Below are positions 1 to 8,390 of a DNA stretch of 64,000 nucleotides, piece by piece. Location of the stretch: assembly GCA_002700095.1 (NCBI GenBank), contig PACL01000022.1:38720-102719 (forward strand). Reading direction: 5' to 3'. A model generated the notes under the pieces. That model saw nothing but the letters and a program-made list of their open reading frames with translations, was not told the DNA's origin and did no database searches. Position 1 is the first letter of the stretch. The number at the start of each line of letters is the position of its first letter. Source of the stretch: Fulvimarina sp. Its GTDB lineage: Bacteria; Pseudomonadota; Alphaproteobacteria; Rhizobiales; Rhizobiaceae. Position numbers and translations under genes: made by a program.

Positions 1-335
1 TCGACTATTACCCGCTGACCCGGCCCGGCGAGCGGTTTCCGGTCAACGACCCGGCGCTGGCCCCGCGCCTGTCGCCGCGCCCCGCCGACGACGCGACGTT
101 CCTGCAGGGCCTGCTGGAAGGCATCGCCAGCGTCGAGGCGCTCGGCTATCGCCGCCTGTCGGAGATCGGCGCGCCGGCCCTCGCCAGCGTCCGCTCGGTC
201 GGCGGCGGGGCGAAGAACCCGGCCTTCACCCAGATCAGGGAACGAGCGCTCGGCGTGCCGTTCCTGCCGGCGCTGTCGACCGAAGCAGCCGTGGGAACGG
301 CACGGCTGGCGCTGCGAGCGCTGACGACGGACTGA
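1..335 (+). CDS. FGGY-family carbohydrate kinase, C-terminal fragment
   Basis: Partial gene entering from the left edge; codons run in frame from base 3 to the TGA at 333-335, giving about 110 C-terminal residues. The fragment begins DYYPLTRPGERFPVNDP and contains LLEGIASVEALGYRRL followed by VRSVGGGAKNPAFTQIR, which resembles the glycine-rich hinge and adenosine-binding part of the FGGY kinase C-terminal domain. FGGY enzymes phosphorylate pentoses, polyols or related sugars in the cytoplasm with ATP. The substrate cannot be assigned because the N-terminal sugar-binding domain lies outside the window. It converges on the urt operon. Confidence 0.72.
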   Translation, partial: DYYPLTRPGERFPVNDPALAPRLSPRPADDATFLQGLLEGIASVEALGYRRLSEIGAPALASVRSVGGGAKNPAFTQIRERALGVPFLPALSTEAAVGTARLALRALTTD

Positions 336-396
336 TGGCCAGAGGCGCGATCGGCGCGAATCCATGCCTCTCCGGTCGGAAGGATCCGGCGGCGGA

Positions 397-1092
397 TCAC
401 ACCGTCAGGTGCTTCCTCACGGCCGGATCGTCCAGCCCCTCGGCCGGGCCCTTGAAGACGATGACGCCGCGATCCATGACATAGACCTTGTCGGCGAGCT
501 CCCGGCAGAAGTCGAGATACTGCTCGACCAAGAGGATCGCCATGCCGGAATTCTCCTTCAGGAAGCGGATCGCGCGGCCGATGTCCTTGATGATCGACGG
601 CTGGATCCCCTCCGTCGGCTCGTCCAGCACCAGGAGCTGCGGCCGCGTCACCAGCGCCCGGCCGATCGCCAGCTGCTGCTGCTGGCCGCCCGAAAGGTCG
701 CCGCCGCGCCTCCCCAGCATGTCCTTCAGCACCGGGAACAGCTCGTAGACATGGTCCGGGATCGACCGGTCCGCCGACTTCAGCGGCGCATAGCCGGTCT
801 GGAGGTTTTCCTTCACGGTGAGCAGCGGGAAAATCTCGCGTCCCTGGGGCACGAAGCCGATGCCCCGCCTAGCGCGATTGTAGGGCGCCTCGCGGCCCAT
901 CACCTCGCCATCGAAGGCGATCTCGCCGCGCCGGATCGGCTGCTGGCCGACGACGGCGCGCAGCAGCGAGGTCTTGCCGACCCCGTTGCGCCCGAGGACG
1001 CAGGTGATCTCACCCTTCTTCGCGCCGATCGAGACGTTTCGGAGCGCCTGGGCGGCGCCGTAGTAGAGATCGACGTTGGAAACCGTCAGCAT
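397..1092 (-). CDS. urtE: Urea ABC transporter ATP-binding protein UrtE
   Basis: Cytoplasmic ATPase (231 aa) of the urea importer, the second of two distinct ATPases in this HAAT-type system. Visible motifs are Walker A GRNGVGKTS near residue 38, the Q-loop in GFVPQGREIFP, the signature LSGGQQQQLAIGRAL, Walker B LLVLDEPTEGIQP and the switch histidine region LLVEQYLDF. The phrase DEPTEGIQPSII and the C-terminus LDDPAVRKHLTV are typical of UrtE rather than LivF. The start at 1092 is preceded by GGAGA about 10 bases upstream. A longer in-frame reading to 1272 runs through the repeat at 1191-1320 and is not believed. Last gene of the urtABCDE operon. Confidence 0.95.
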   Translation of the reverse strand: MLTVSNVDLYYGAAQALRNVSIGAKKGEITCVLGRNGVGKTSLLRAVVGQQPIRRGEIAFDGEVMGREAPYNRARRGIGFVPQGREIFPLLTVKENLQTGYAPLKSADRSIPDHVYELFPVLKDMLGRRGGDLSGGQQQQLAIGRALVTRPQLLVLDEPTEGIQPSIIKDIGRAIRFLKENSGMAILLVEQYLDFCRELADKVYVMDRGVIVFKGPAEGLDDPAVRKHLTV

Positions 1093-1190
1093 GGGGGTGA
1101 TGTCTCCGCGCGGCAGCCGGATGTTTCTGTCAGGAGGCGTGAAGTCCGTGGCGCGTCGACGCGGACGAACGGCCGCGAAACTCGAGGCCT

Positions 1191-1320
1191 CGTCATTCTC
1201 GGGCCCCGTCCCGAGAATCCAGGGCCACCCGCCGCACCATCGCCCGCTTCCGCCTTCTGCAGCTGAAACCAATCGCGCCCGACGATCTCTGGATTCTCGG
1301 GACGGGCCCCGAGAATGACG
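1191..1320. repeat. REP-doublet-like dispersed repeat, copy 1
   Basis: 130-bp element between urtD and urtE. It is bounded by 32-bp inverted arms (1191-1222 and 1289-1320) that differ at one position. Each arm is itself a hairpin, ATTCTCGGG and CCCGAGAAT around a short loop. The interior keeps a TTCTGCAGCTGAAAC-like segment and GACGATCTCTGGATT that recur, inverted, in the copy at 36563-36691. No transposase is present, so it looks like a non-autonomous REP doublet or MITE-type element. Confidence 0.85.
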
Positions 1321-1372
1321 CCGCGGAGGTGAAAGCGTCCCGTCGCGTGGAACGCAGGAGTCACTGCCGTCA

Positions 1373-2452
1373 TCATCGCCCGAGATAGACCTCGATCACC
1401 TTCGGATCGGCCGAGACCTTGTCGAGGGTGCCCTCCGACAAGACCGAGCCTTCGTGCAGGCAGGTGACCTTGACGCCGAGTTCGCGGACGAAATGCATGT
1501 CGTGCTCGACGACGACGACGGAGCGGGTCCGGGCGATCTCGCGGAGCAGCCGCGCGGTCTCCTCGGTCTCGGCGTCGGTCATGCCGGCCACCGGCTCGTC
1601 GACGAGGAGCAGCTCGGGATCCTGCGCGAGCAGCATGCCGATCTCCAGCCATTGCTTCTGGCCGTGGCTGAGGCCGCCGGCGATGGTGGCGCGCCGGGCC
1701 GTCAGCCGGGTCGTCTCGAGGATCGCCTCGATCCGGTCCCGCTCGGCCGCATCCTTGCGGTGTACGAGGGCTTCCAGCACCGAGCGGGGCCCCGCCAGCG
1801 ACAGGCGGATGTTGTCCTCCACCGTGTGGCTCTCGAAGACGGTGGGCTTCTGGAACTTCCGGCCGATCCCCATGGAGGCGATGGCCGCCTCGTCGTGATG
1901 GGTGAGGTCGACGTCGCCGTTGAAGAACACCTCGCCCTTGTCCGGCCGGGTCTTGCCGGTGATGATGTCCATCATCGTCGTCTTGCCGGCGCCGTTCGGG
2001 CCGATGATCGCCCGCATCTCTCCCTTCTCGATCACCAGCGAGAGATTGTTGATCGCCTTGAAGCCGTCGAAGCTCTTGGTGACGCCGTCGAGATAGAGCA
2101 GCGTCTCGCGCCGGGCGCGGCCGTTCGCCTCGCTGGCGAGGCGCTTCTCGCGCAGCATCGAGGCATAGGGGTGCGGCGAAACGGCGGGCTCGGCTGCTTT
2201 CGTCGCGGTGCTCGTCATGGTGTTCGGCGCGCTGCTCGTGGCTGGGTTCGTCCCTGGATCCATCGCAGCACCGGCAGGCCGCGATGGGCCGCTCGATGCC
2301 CCGGCTTGAGCCGGCAAGCCGCCATCCGGCTGCTCGGCCGTGTCGGCCGGGCCGCCCGCAACGGAAACGGCAGGCGGCGGCGCGGCGCCCTGCGGCTCGC
2401 TCAGGACCCGGATCTCGTCGGCCACCTTCTGCACCACTGACGTTTCGCCCAT
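1373..2452 (-). CDS. urtD: Urea ABC transporter ATP-binding protein UrtD with N-terminal extension
   Basis: First ATPase of the urea importer, 359 aa. The ABC core starts near residue 115 (ETLLYLDGVTKSFDGFKA), with Walker A GPNGAGKTTM at 151-160, the UrtD-type signature GLSHGQKQWLEIGMLL, Walker B ELLLVDEPVAGMTD and the switch region VVVVEHDMHFVRELG. The family is normally about 250 aa. Here about 110 extra residues rich in Ala, Pro, Gly and Ser precede it. The start at 2452 is favoured because GGCGGAG lies about 8 bases upstream, just after the urtC stop codon. Internal Met codons at residues 64, 79 and 99 are alternatives without an obvious ribosome-binding site. Between urtC and urtE in the operon. 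Confidence 0.93.
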   Translation of the reverse strand: MGETSVVQKVADEIRVLSEPQGAAPPPAVSVAGGPADTAEQPDGGLPAQAGASSGPSRPAGAAMDPGTNPATSSAPNTMTSTATKAAEPAVSPHPYASMLREKRLASEANGRARRETLLYLDGVTKSFDGFKAINNLSLVIEKGEMRAIIGPNGAGKTTMMDIITGKTRPDKGEVFFNGDVDLTHHDEAAIASMGIGRKFQKPTVFESHTVEDNIRLSLAGPRSVLEALVHRKDAAERDRIEAILETTRLTARRATIAGGLSHGQKQWLEIGMLLAQDPELLLVDEPVAGMTDAETEETARLLREIARTRSVVVVEHDMHFVRELGVKVTCLHEGSVLSEGTLDKVSADPKVIEVYLGR

Positions 2453-2457
2453 GTCCG

Positions 2458-3633
2458 TCACTCCGCCGGATTGGCGACGGCGCGGGGATCGCCCGCCGCC
2501 TCGCTGTCGGAGGCTTCGCCCTTTTCGGCGTTCCGCGCCCTGCGGGTGGCGCGAATCGCGTCCCAGCCGTGGTCGATCGTGCCGACGATACCGCGCGGCA
2601 GGATGAGCGTGACGAAGACGAAGAGGCCGCCGAGGATGAACAGCCAGCCCTCCGGCCAGACGCCGGTGAAGACGGTCTTGCCGTAATTGACCAGCAGCGC
2701 GCCGATCACCGGGCCGACCAGTGTGCCGCGGCCGCCGACCGCCGCCCAGACCACCACCTCGATCGAGTTGACCGGGGCGAACTCGCCCGGATTGATGATC
2801 CCGACCTGCGGCACGTAGAGGGCGCCGGCGATCCCGGCCATCACCGCCGAGACGGTGAAGGCGAAGAGCTTCACATGTTCCGGCCGCCAGCCGATGAAAC
2901 GCGTGCGGCTTTCTGCGTCCCTGACGGCGACCATCAGCTTGCCGAGCTTGGAGCGGGTGATCCAGCCGACGAGGAGCACCGACAGCGCCAGCGCGATGCA
3001 GCTCGCCGCAAACAGGCTCGCCCGCGTCGCATCCGCCTGGATCGAGAAGCCGAGGATGTCCTTGAAGTCGGTCAGGCCGTTGTTGCCGCCAAAGCCCATG
3101 TCGTTTCGGAAGAAGGCGAGGAGCAGCGCATAGGTCATCGCCTGGGTAATGATGGAGAGATAGACGCCCGTCACCCGCGAGCGGAAGGCGAAATAGCCGA
3201 AGACGAAGGCGAGCAGCCCCGGCACCAGCATCACCATGAGCGCGGCGAACCAGAACTGGTCGAAGCCGGTCCAGTACCACGGCAATTCCTGCCAATTCAG
3301 GAACACCATGAAGTCGGGTAGCTCCGGATTGCCATAGACCCCGCGCGAGCCGATCTGGCGCATCAGATACATGCCCATGGCATAGCCGCCGAGGGCGAAG
3401 AAGGCGCCGTGGCCGAGCGACAGGATGCCGCAATAGCCCCAGACGAGATCGAGCGCGAGGGCGAGCAGGGCATAGCAGACATATTTGCCGAACAGTGGCA
3501 CCAGATAGGACGGCACATGCAGCGGATGGTCCGCCGGCAGCCACAGATTGGCGAGCGGCACGAGGATCGCGGCGGCCAGAATGACCGCGACGAGGATCCA
3601 GACGCGGGGACCGAGGAAGCGGGCGAGGATCAT
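2458..3633 (-). CDS. urtC: Urea ABC transporter permease UrtC
   Basis: Inner-membrane permease (391 aa) of the branched-chain amino acid type, forming the urea channel with UrtB. It is strongly hydrophobic with about ten membrane segments, starting WILVAVILAAAILVPLANLW. It carries the family stretches DLVWGYCGILSLGHGAFFAL near residue 63, FRNDMGFGGNNGLTDF and the cytoplasmic EAA-like loop AVRDAESRTRFIGWRPEHVK. The start at 3633 has GGAGG seven bases upstream. An in-frame extension to 3759 is rejected because it lacks a ribosome-binding site and adds a non-membrane leader. It ends 5 bp before the urtD start and follows urtB after 94 bp. Confidence 0.95.
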   Translation of the reverse strand: MILARFLGPRVWILVAVILAAAILVPLANLWLPADHPLHVPSYLVPLFGKYVCYALLALALDLVWGYCGILSLGHGAFFALGGYAMGMYLMRQIGSRGVYGNPELPDFMVFLNWQELPWYWTGFDQFWFAALMVMLVPGLLAFVFGYFAFRSRVTGVYLSIITQAMTYALLLAFFRNDMGFGGNNGLTDFKDILGFSIQADATRASLFAASCIALALSVLLVGWITRSKLGKLMVAVRDAESRTRFIGWRPEHVKLFAFTVSAVMAGIAGALYVPQVGIINPGEFAPVNSIEVVVWAAVGGRGTLVGPVIGALLVNYGKTVFTGVWPEGWLFILGGLFVFVTLILPRGIVGTIDHGWDAIRATRRARNAEKGEASDSEAAGDPRAVANPAE

Positions 3634-3727
3634 AGCGCCGCCTCCGTCCGCCCAGGCAAATGGGCATGGGAGATCAGCCAGTCTCGGGCGTATCGGGACA
3701 TCGAAGGAGGTTCCAAACCCTGCCACC

Positions 3728-5413
3728 TCATGCGTCGACGAACCTTCCCTTTTGCGCAAACAAACCGCGCGGGCGCTTCTGGATGAACAGGATGATCAGG
3801 ACGAGCACGACGATCTTGCCAAGCACAGCCCCGGCATAGGGTTCGAGGAACTTGTTGACGATGCCCAGACTCATCGCGCCGACCAGCGTGCCCCAGAGAT
3901 TGCCGACGCCGCCGAAGACGACGACCATGAAGGAGTCGATGATGTAGCCCTGGCCGAGATTGGGCGAGACGTTGTCGATCTGCGACAGCGCCACCCCGGC
4001 GATGCCGGCGATGCCCGATCCGAGGGCGAAGGTCATGGCGTCGACCCAGGGCGTGCGGATGCCCATCGCCGCCGCCATCTTGCGGTTCTGGGTGACTGCC
4101 CGCATCTGCAGGCCGAGCGGCGTCTTGTTGAGGACGGCGAGCAGTGCCAGGAACACCACCATCGCGAAGACGATGATCCACAGCCGGTTCCAGTTGACCG
4201 ACATCAGGCGGAGGTCGAAGGCGCCGGACATGAAGTCGGGATTGCCGACCTCGCGGTTCGACGGCCCGAAGATCGTGCGCACCGCCTGCTGCAGGATCAG
4301 CGACACGCCGAAGGTCGCGAGCAGCGTCTCCAGCGGCCGGCCATAGAGGAAGCGGATCAGGAAGCGCTCCATCACCAGGCCGACGGTGCCGGAAGCCAGA
4401 AACGCCAGCGGCAGCGCGATCAGCAGCGAGAATTCGAAGAGGCCGGGAGCGCTGGTGCGGATGAACTCCTGCACGACATAGGTCGTGTAGGCGCCGATCA
4501 TCACCATCTCGCCATGGGCCATGTTGATCACCCCCATGACGCCGAAGGTGATGGCGAGCCCGATCGCCGCCAGCAGCAGCACCGAGCCGAGCGACAGGCC
4601 GTACCAGACGTTCTGCATCTGGTTCCAGAAGGCGATGTTGCTCTGGATGGCGACGATCGCCGTCTCGGCCGCCTTCTTCGCCACCGGATCGTCGGTCGAG
4701 CCGGCAAAACGGGTCAGCATCGAGAGCGATTCCCGGTCGCCGCGGGCGGCAAGGATTTTCGCGGCCTCGGCCTTCTCGCTCGCCGGAAGATCGGAGACGA
4801 GGGTCGCGGAAGCCAGCGCCTCCTGCATCCGCGCCCGGACCGCCGTATCCTCTTCCGCCGCGATCGCCTCGCCGAGCGAGGCGATCATCTCCGGGTCGGC
4901 TTCGGAGAACAACGTGTCGGCCGCGCGCATGCGCTGGGCGGGGTTGTCGGCCCGCAGCGTCAGCGACCCGAGCGCCGTGGTGACGGCGTTGCGGATCGAA
5001 TTCTTGATCCTGACCTTCTCCATCTCGCCCCGCGGCACGGCGCCCGCCGGCTCGCCGGTCATCGGATCGAAGATCGCGATATCGTCACCCTGGCGCTTGC
5101 CGATGAAGACCGCCTCGTCGCCCTTGCGCCAGTAGAGGTCGCCGTCGCGCAGCGCCCGCAGCGCCCGGGCGACGGCTTCATCGCCGCTCGCCGCAAGTTC
5201 GATGATCACCGCCTCGGTCTCGTCGTAGCTCTGCTTGCCGCCGAACTTCTGGACGATCGCGGCCGGGCCCGCCGCGCTTGTCGCAGCGCTGCCGGCCGCC
5301 TGCGCAGCGGCCGCCGTCCCCGGCTCGGCCGGGCTCTCCTGCGCCGACGCGGAAGCGGCACCGAACAGGAGGACGGCGAGGCCGACGAGGAGCCAGCGGA
5401 TCGATCGGGTCAT
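3728..5413 (-). CDS. urtB: Urea ABC transporter permease UrtB
   Basis: Permease of 561 aa with the two-part organisation specific to UrtB. A cleavable-looking signal sequence (WLLVGLAVLLFGAASASAQ) and a roughly 240-residue Ala/Glu/Asp-rich extracytoplasmic domain precede a LivH-like membrane domain from about residue 265. The membrane part contains GLAITFGVMGVINMAHGEMV and the EAA-like loop TPLGLQMRAVTQNRKMAAAM. Together with UrtC it makes the translocation pore. The gene follows urtA after 278 bp containing a strong hairpin (5469-5500) and precedes urtC. Confidence 0.94.
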   Translation of the reverse strand: MTRSIRWLLVGLAVLLFGAASASAQESPAEPGTAAAAQAAGSAATSAAGPAAIVQKFGGKQSYDETEAVIIELAASGDEAVARALRALRDGDLYWRKGDEAVFIGKRQGDDIAIFDPMTGEPAGAVPRGEMEKVRIKNSIRNAVTTALGSLTLRADNPAQRMRAADTLFSEADPEMIASLGEAIAAEEDTAVRARMQEALASATLVSDLPASEKAEAAKILAARGDRESLSMLTRFAGSTDDPVAKKAAETAIVAIQSNIAFWNQMQNVWYGLSLGSVLLLAAIGLAITFGVMGVINMAHGEMVMIGAYTTYVVQEFIRTSAPGLFEFSLLIALPLAFLASGTVGLVMERFLIRFLYGRPLETLLATFGVSLILQQAVRTIFGPSNREVGNPDFMSGAFDLRLMSVNWNRLWIIVFAMVVFLALLAVLNKTPLGLQMRAVTQNRKMAAAMGIRTPWVDAMTFALGSGIAGIAGVALSQIDNVSPNLGQGYIIDSFMVVVFGGVGNLWGTLVGAMSLGIVNKFLEPYAGAVLGKIVVLVLIILFIQKRPRGLFAQKGRFVDA

Positions 5414-5468
5414 GGCGTCTCAATGATCCAGCGCGGCACGCGTCGTGCGGGCCACCTTGAAGAGAGGA

Positions 5469-5500
5469 GGCGGAGCGGCCCTTCGGGGAGCCGCCCCGCC
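5469..5500 (-). terminator. Intra-operon hairpin between urtA and urtB
   Basis: An 11-bp stem (5469-5479 with 5490-5500) around a 10-base loop. The single non-Watson-Crick position is G-U in the minus-strand RNA but A-C in the plus-strand RNA, so the fold favours the urt transcript. The pyrimidine run TCCTCTCTTC follows on the minus strand. It is probably a partial terminator or 3'-end stabiliser for the urtA message; the function is inferred. Confidence 0.55.
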
Positions 5501-5691
5501 GACGCTGCTTGGGAGGCAGGCATCGAAGACCAAGGGCCGTGGCGCTTTCGCAGACGTCCCGGCCGGGAGCGTCATTCGGGAGCGGGCTGCACCTGGGAGG
5601 CGGCGCAGCCCGGACCCGTTTCGCCCCGGGGAGGCAGGATGTCCGCAAGGCCGGTGCCCGGGCCTTGAGGACGGGTCTCCCCGGCGCGCGA

Positions 5692-7002
5692 TCAGTTGGC
5701 CATCGTGTCGCCGAGGCACTTCTTCGCCTCGGTGTCGTAGTTGCCGCACTTGAGCTCGACCCAGTCGGCCTCGAGCTTCTTCGATTCCGGCAGGAAGTCC
5801 GACCAGGCGTCGCCCGGAACCAGCTCTTCGGTCTCGGAGACGACATCGAACTGGCCCTCGGCGTTGATCTCGCCGATCAGCACGGGCTTGGTGATGTGGT
5901 GGTTCGGGAGCATCTTCGACATGCCGCCGGTGAGGTTGGCCTGCTCGGTGCCGGGCAGCGCGTCGATCACCTTGTCGGGCTCGACGGTACCGGCCTTCTC
6001 GACCGCCTTCACCCACATGTTGAAGCCGATGTAGTGGGCCTCCATCGGGTCGTTGGTCACGCGCTCTTCGTTGCCGATGAACTTGTGCCAGGCCGTGATG
6101 AACGCCTCGTTTTCCGGCGTATCGACGGACTGGAAGTAGTTCCAGGCGGCGAGATGGCCGACCAGCGGCGCGGTGTCGATGCCGGCCAGCTCTTCCTCGC
6201 CGACCGAGAAGGCGACGACCGGGATGTCGGTGGCCTTGATGCCCTGGTTGCCGAGTTCCTTGTAGAACGGCACGTTGGCATCGCCGTTGACGGTGGAGAC
6301 CACGGCGGTCTTCTTGCCGGTCGAGCCGAACTCCTTGATCGCCGAGACCTCGGTCTGCCAGTCGGAGAAGCCGAACGGCGTGTAGTTGACCTTGATGTCC
6401 TCGGCGGCGACGCCCTTGGCCTTCAGATAGGCCTCGAGGATCTTGTTGGTGGTGCGCGGATAGACGTAGTCGGTGCCTTCCAGCACCCAGCGCTCGACGC
6501 CTTCGTTCATCAGATAGTCGACGGCCGGGATCGCCTGCTGGTTCGGCGCGGCGCCGGTGTAGAAGACGTTGCGCTCGGACTCCTCGCCCTCGTACTGGAC
6601 CGGGTAGAACAGGATCGAGTCGAGCTCCTTGAACACCGGCAGCACCGACTTGCGCGACACCGAGGTCCAGCAGCCGAAGACCACCGAGACCTTCTCCTGG
6701 CTGATCAGCTCGCGGGCCTTCTCGGCGAACAGCGGCCAGTCGGAGGCGGGATCGACGACGACGGCTTCCAGCGGCCGGCCAAGGACGCCGCCCTTCTTGT
6801 TCTGCTCGTCGATGAGCATCAGCATGGCGTCCTTGAGGGTCGTCTCGGAAATCGCCATCGTGCCGGACAGCGAATGGAGAATCCCGACCTTGATCGGCTC
6901 GCCGCTGGGCATCTTGTCCTGGGCGTTGGCCCCGGAGATGCCGAAGGCGGCGATGGCGGCCGCCGCGGCCGTCTTCTGCATCCAGGTGATGGCTGATTTC
7001 AT
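5692..7002 (-). CDS. urtA: Urea ABC transporter substrate-binding protein UrtA
   Basis: Periplasmic urea-binding protein, 436 aa. A signal peptide (Ala-rich core after MKSAITWMQKT, cleavage near GANAQD) precedes a type I periplasmic fold of the HAAT family. Family stretches include IKVGILHSLSGTMAISE, VVVDPASDWPLFAEKARELI, VFGCWTSVSRKSVLPVF and FSDWQTEVSAIKEFG, which identify UrtA rather than LivK. The start at 7002 is supported by GGAGG six bases upstream; the longer reading to 7059 would run through the likely 5' leader. It is the first gene of the operon, about 40 bases downstream of the predicted start of a sigma-54 promoter. Confidence 0.96.
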   Translation of the reverse strand: MKSAITWMQKTAAAAAIAAFGISGANAQDKMPSGEPIKVGILHSLSGTMAISETTLKDAMLMLIDEQNKKGGVLGRPLEAVVVDPASDWPLFAEKARELISQEKVSVVFGCWTSVSRKSVLPVFKELDSILFYPVQYEGEESERNVFYTGAAPNQQAIPAVDYLMNEGVERWVLEGTDYVYPRTTNKILEAYLKAKGVAAEDIKVNYTPFGFSDWQTEVSAIKEFGSTGKKTAVVSTVNGDANVPFYKELGNQGIKATDIPVVAFSVGEEELAGIDTAPLVGHLAAWNYFQSVDTPENEAFITAWHKFIGNEERVTNDPMEAHYIGFNMWVKAVEKAGTVEPDKVIDALPGTEQANLTGGMSKMLPNHHITKPVLIGEINAEGQFDVVSETEELVPGDAWSDFLPESKKLEADWVELKCGNYDTEAKKCLGDTMAN

Positions 7003-7054
7003 CTGTGACCTCCAGTCGTGCCCGGCCCCGTGGCCGGCCTCGAACAGAAGGGAG

Positions 7055-7070
7055 AGCAAAGCCCGTGCCA
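7055..7070 (-). promoter_or_regulatory. Sigma-54 promoter of the urt operon
   Basis: On the minus strand TGGCAC (7070-7065), five bases, then TTGCT (7059-7055) match the -24/-12 consensus TGGCAC-N5-TTGCW at every conserved base. The expected start site is near 7043, leaving a leader of about 40 bases before the urtA ATG. Sigma-54 control fits nitrogen-regulated urea uptake. Confidence 0.8.
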
Positions 7071-7137
7071 GACCTGACTTGACGGAAGGTCAGACGGCCG
7101 CGGGTGCCGCAGAGGCCGGGTTCCACGGGCACCCGCC

Positions 7138-7159
7138 ATAAAATCTCCCTTTTTGGAGA
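7138..7159 (-). terminator. Candidate terminator upstream of the urt promoter
   Basis: Read on minus, TCTCC (7159-7155), loop AAAAAG, GGAGA (7148-7144), then TTTTAT. The stem has only 5 bp but is followed by a T tract. It would stop transcripts coming from the kinase gene at 7297-8337 before they enter urt. Confidence 0.4.
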
Positions 7160-7232
7160 GCGCGGAGTAGAACCCTACCGGTCGCCTCGCGGGCGGGCAG
7201 CGCGCTCAAATCCTGGTCACTTTTCACCCGGA

Positions 7233-7249
7233 TGCGCATATATTGTGCA
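7233..7249. promoter_or_regulatory. Candidate NtrC enhancer site
   Basis: TGCGCA-TATAT-TGTGCA is a 17-bp near-palindrome with one imperfect pair. It resembles the NtrC consensus TGCACC-N5-GGTGCA in spacing and in its outer bases. It lies about 165-190 bp upstream of the sigma-54 promoter, a normal enhancer distance. The regulator is inferred. Confidence 0.45.
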
Positions 7250-7296
7250 AACCTTGGGGCGCGGTGGTTTCTCCAGATCGGCGCCCTCCTGACGGG

Positions 7297-8337
7297 TCAC
7301 CCTTCGTCGATCGCCTCGAGCGCCAGCTTCGCCAGGACCGGAACGTTGCGGCCATAGATCTGCGCCTTCTCGGGGTTCGACGCATTGCCGTCGGCATAGC
7401 GCTTGAACACCCCCTGGAGGATCGCGGCGAGGCGGAAGAACGAGAAGGCGAGGTGGAAGGTCCAGTCGTCGATGCCGCCCAACCCCCGCCGCTCGCAGTA
7501 GCGCGCGACATACTGCGCCTCGGTCGGAATGCCGCGCTCGGCCCGGTCAATGCCGCCGAGCCCCTTGAAGCTGCCGAGATTGGGCAGGCGCCACTGCATG
7601 CATTGATAGGCGAGGTCGGCCAGCGGATGGCCAAGGGTCGACAGCTCCCAGTCGATCACCGCCGCGACCTTCGGGCGGTCCGGCGCGAAGATCAGGTTGT
7701 CGAGCCGGAAGTCGCCATGAACGAGCGTCGCCACGCCGTCGTCGGCGGGAAGGTTGGCTTCCAGCCAGGCGATCAGCCGGTCCATGTCGGGAATGTCGTC
7801 GATCTTCGACTGGCGCCACTGGTCGGACCAGCGCGACAGCTGGCGGGCGAAATAGTTGCCCGGACGCCCGAAATCGGAAAGCCCCGCCGCCTCGACGTCG
7901 ACGGAATGAATCGCGGCGAGGGTCTCGTTCATCGCGTCGAAGATCGCCCCGCGTTCCTGCGGTTCATCCAGCTCCGGCAGGGCCGGATCCCAAAAGGTCC
8001 GACCCGCGACATGTTCCATCACGAAGAACGCCCGGCCGATGGGCGAGGCGTCGTCGGTGGCGAGATGCAGCATGGCCGGGACCGGCACGCCGGTTCCCGC
8101 CAGCGCCTTCATCACCCGGTATTCGCGGTCGACCTGATGGGCCGACTTGAGCAGCTTGCCCGGCGGCTTGGCCCGCAGGACGTAAGTGCCGCTCTCCACA
8201 TCGAGGCGATAGGTCGGGTTCGACTGGCCGGACTGGAACTTGACGATCCGGTTGAGGCCGGAGAACCCCTCGACTTCCGCTTCCAGATAGGCGGACAGCG
8301 CCTCCCGATCGAGCGTCGCGTCGTCACCATCGGCCAT
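7297..8337 (-). CDS. Phosphotransferase family protein, APH-like kinase (ACAD10/11- or LvaA-type)
   Basis: 346-aa kinase-fold protein. Visible motifs are a nucleotide-binding N-lobe (FQSGQSNPTYRL, VLRAKPPGKLLKSAHQVDREYRV), the Brenner motif HGDFRLDN at 207-214 and the metal-binding Asp of VIDWELSTLGHPLADLA at 229. Proteins of this subgroup are not drug kinases. They occur beside or fused to acyl-CoA dehydrogenases (animal ACAD10/11; bacterial LvaA in levulinate catabolism) and phosphorylate hydroxyacyl-CoA substrates. An SDR, a MaoC protein and an ACAD gene lie nearby, supporting that role. The ATG at 8337 has GGAGG upstream; a GTG at 8358 would put the ribosome-binding site inside the gene. 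Substrate unproven. Confidence 0.82.
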   Translation of the reverse strand: MADGDDATLDREALSAYLEAEVEGFSGLNRIVKFQSGQSNPTYRLDVESGTYVLRAKPPGKLLKSAHQVDREYRVMKALAGTGVPVPAMLHLATDDASPIGRAFFVMEHVAGRTFWDPALPELDEPQERGAIFDAMNETLAAIHSVDVEAAGLSDFGRPGNYFARQLSRWSDQWRQSKIDDIPDMDRLIAWLEANLPADDGVATLVHGDFRLDNLIFAPDRPKVAAVIDWELSTLGHPLADLAYQCMQWRLPNLGSFKGLGGIDRAERGIPTEAQYVARYCERRGLGGIDDWTFHLAFSFFRLAAILQGVFKRYADGNASNPEKAQIYGRNVPVLAKLALEAIDEG

Positions 8338-8390
8338 CGGATTTCCCTCCTCCGCCACTGCCGCGCCATGACCTTAGCCACGTCCGCGGC

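Noticed and set aside
1093..1272. N-terminal extension of UrtE
   Set aside because: It translates the REP-doublet element; the same non-protein sequence appears upstream of hydC.
1373..3667. Apparent fusion of a membrane region with UrtD (764 codons)
   Set aside because: The first 400 codons are the wrong frame of urtC. UrtD starts at 2452 with its own ribosome-binding site.
7297..8337. Aminoglycoside resistance kinase
   Set aside because: The kinase motifs are shared, but the sequence and the ACAD/SDR/MaoC neighbours point to the acyl-CoA-linked subgroup.
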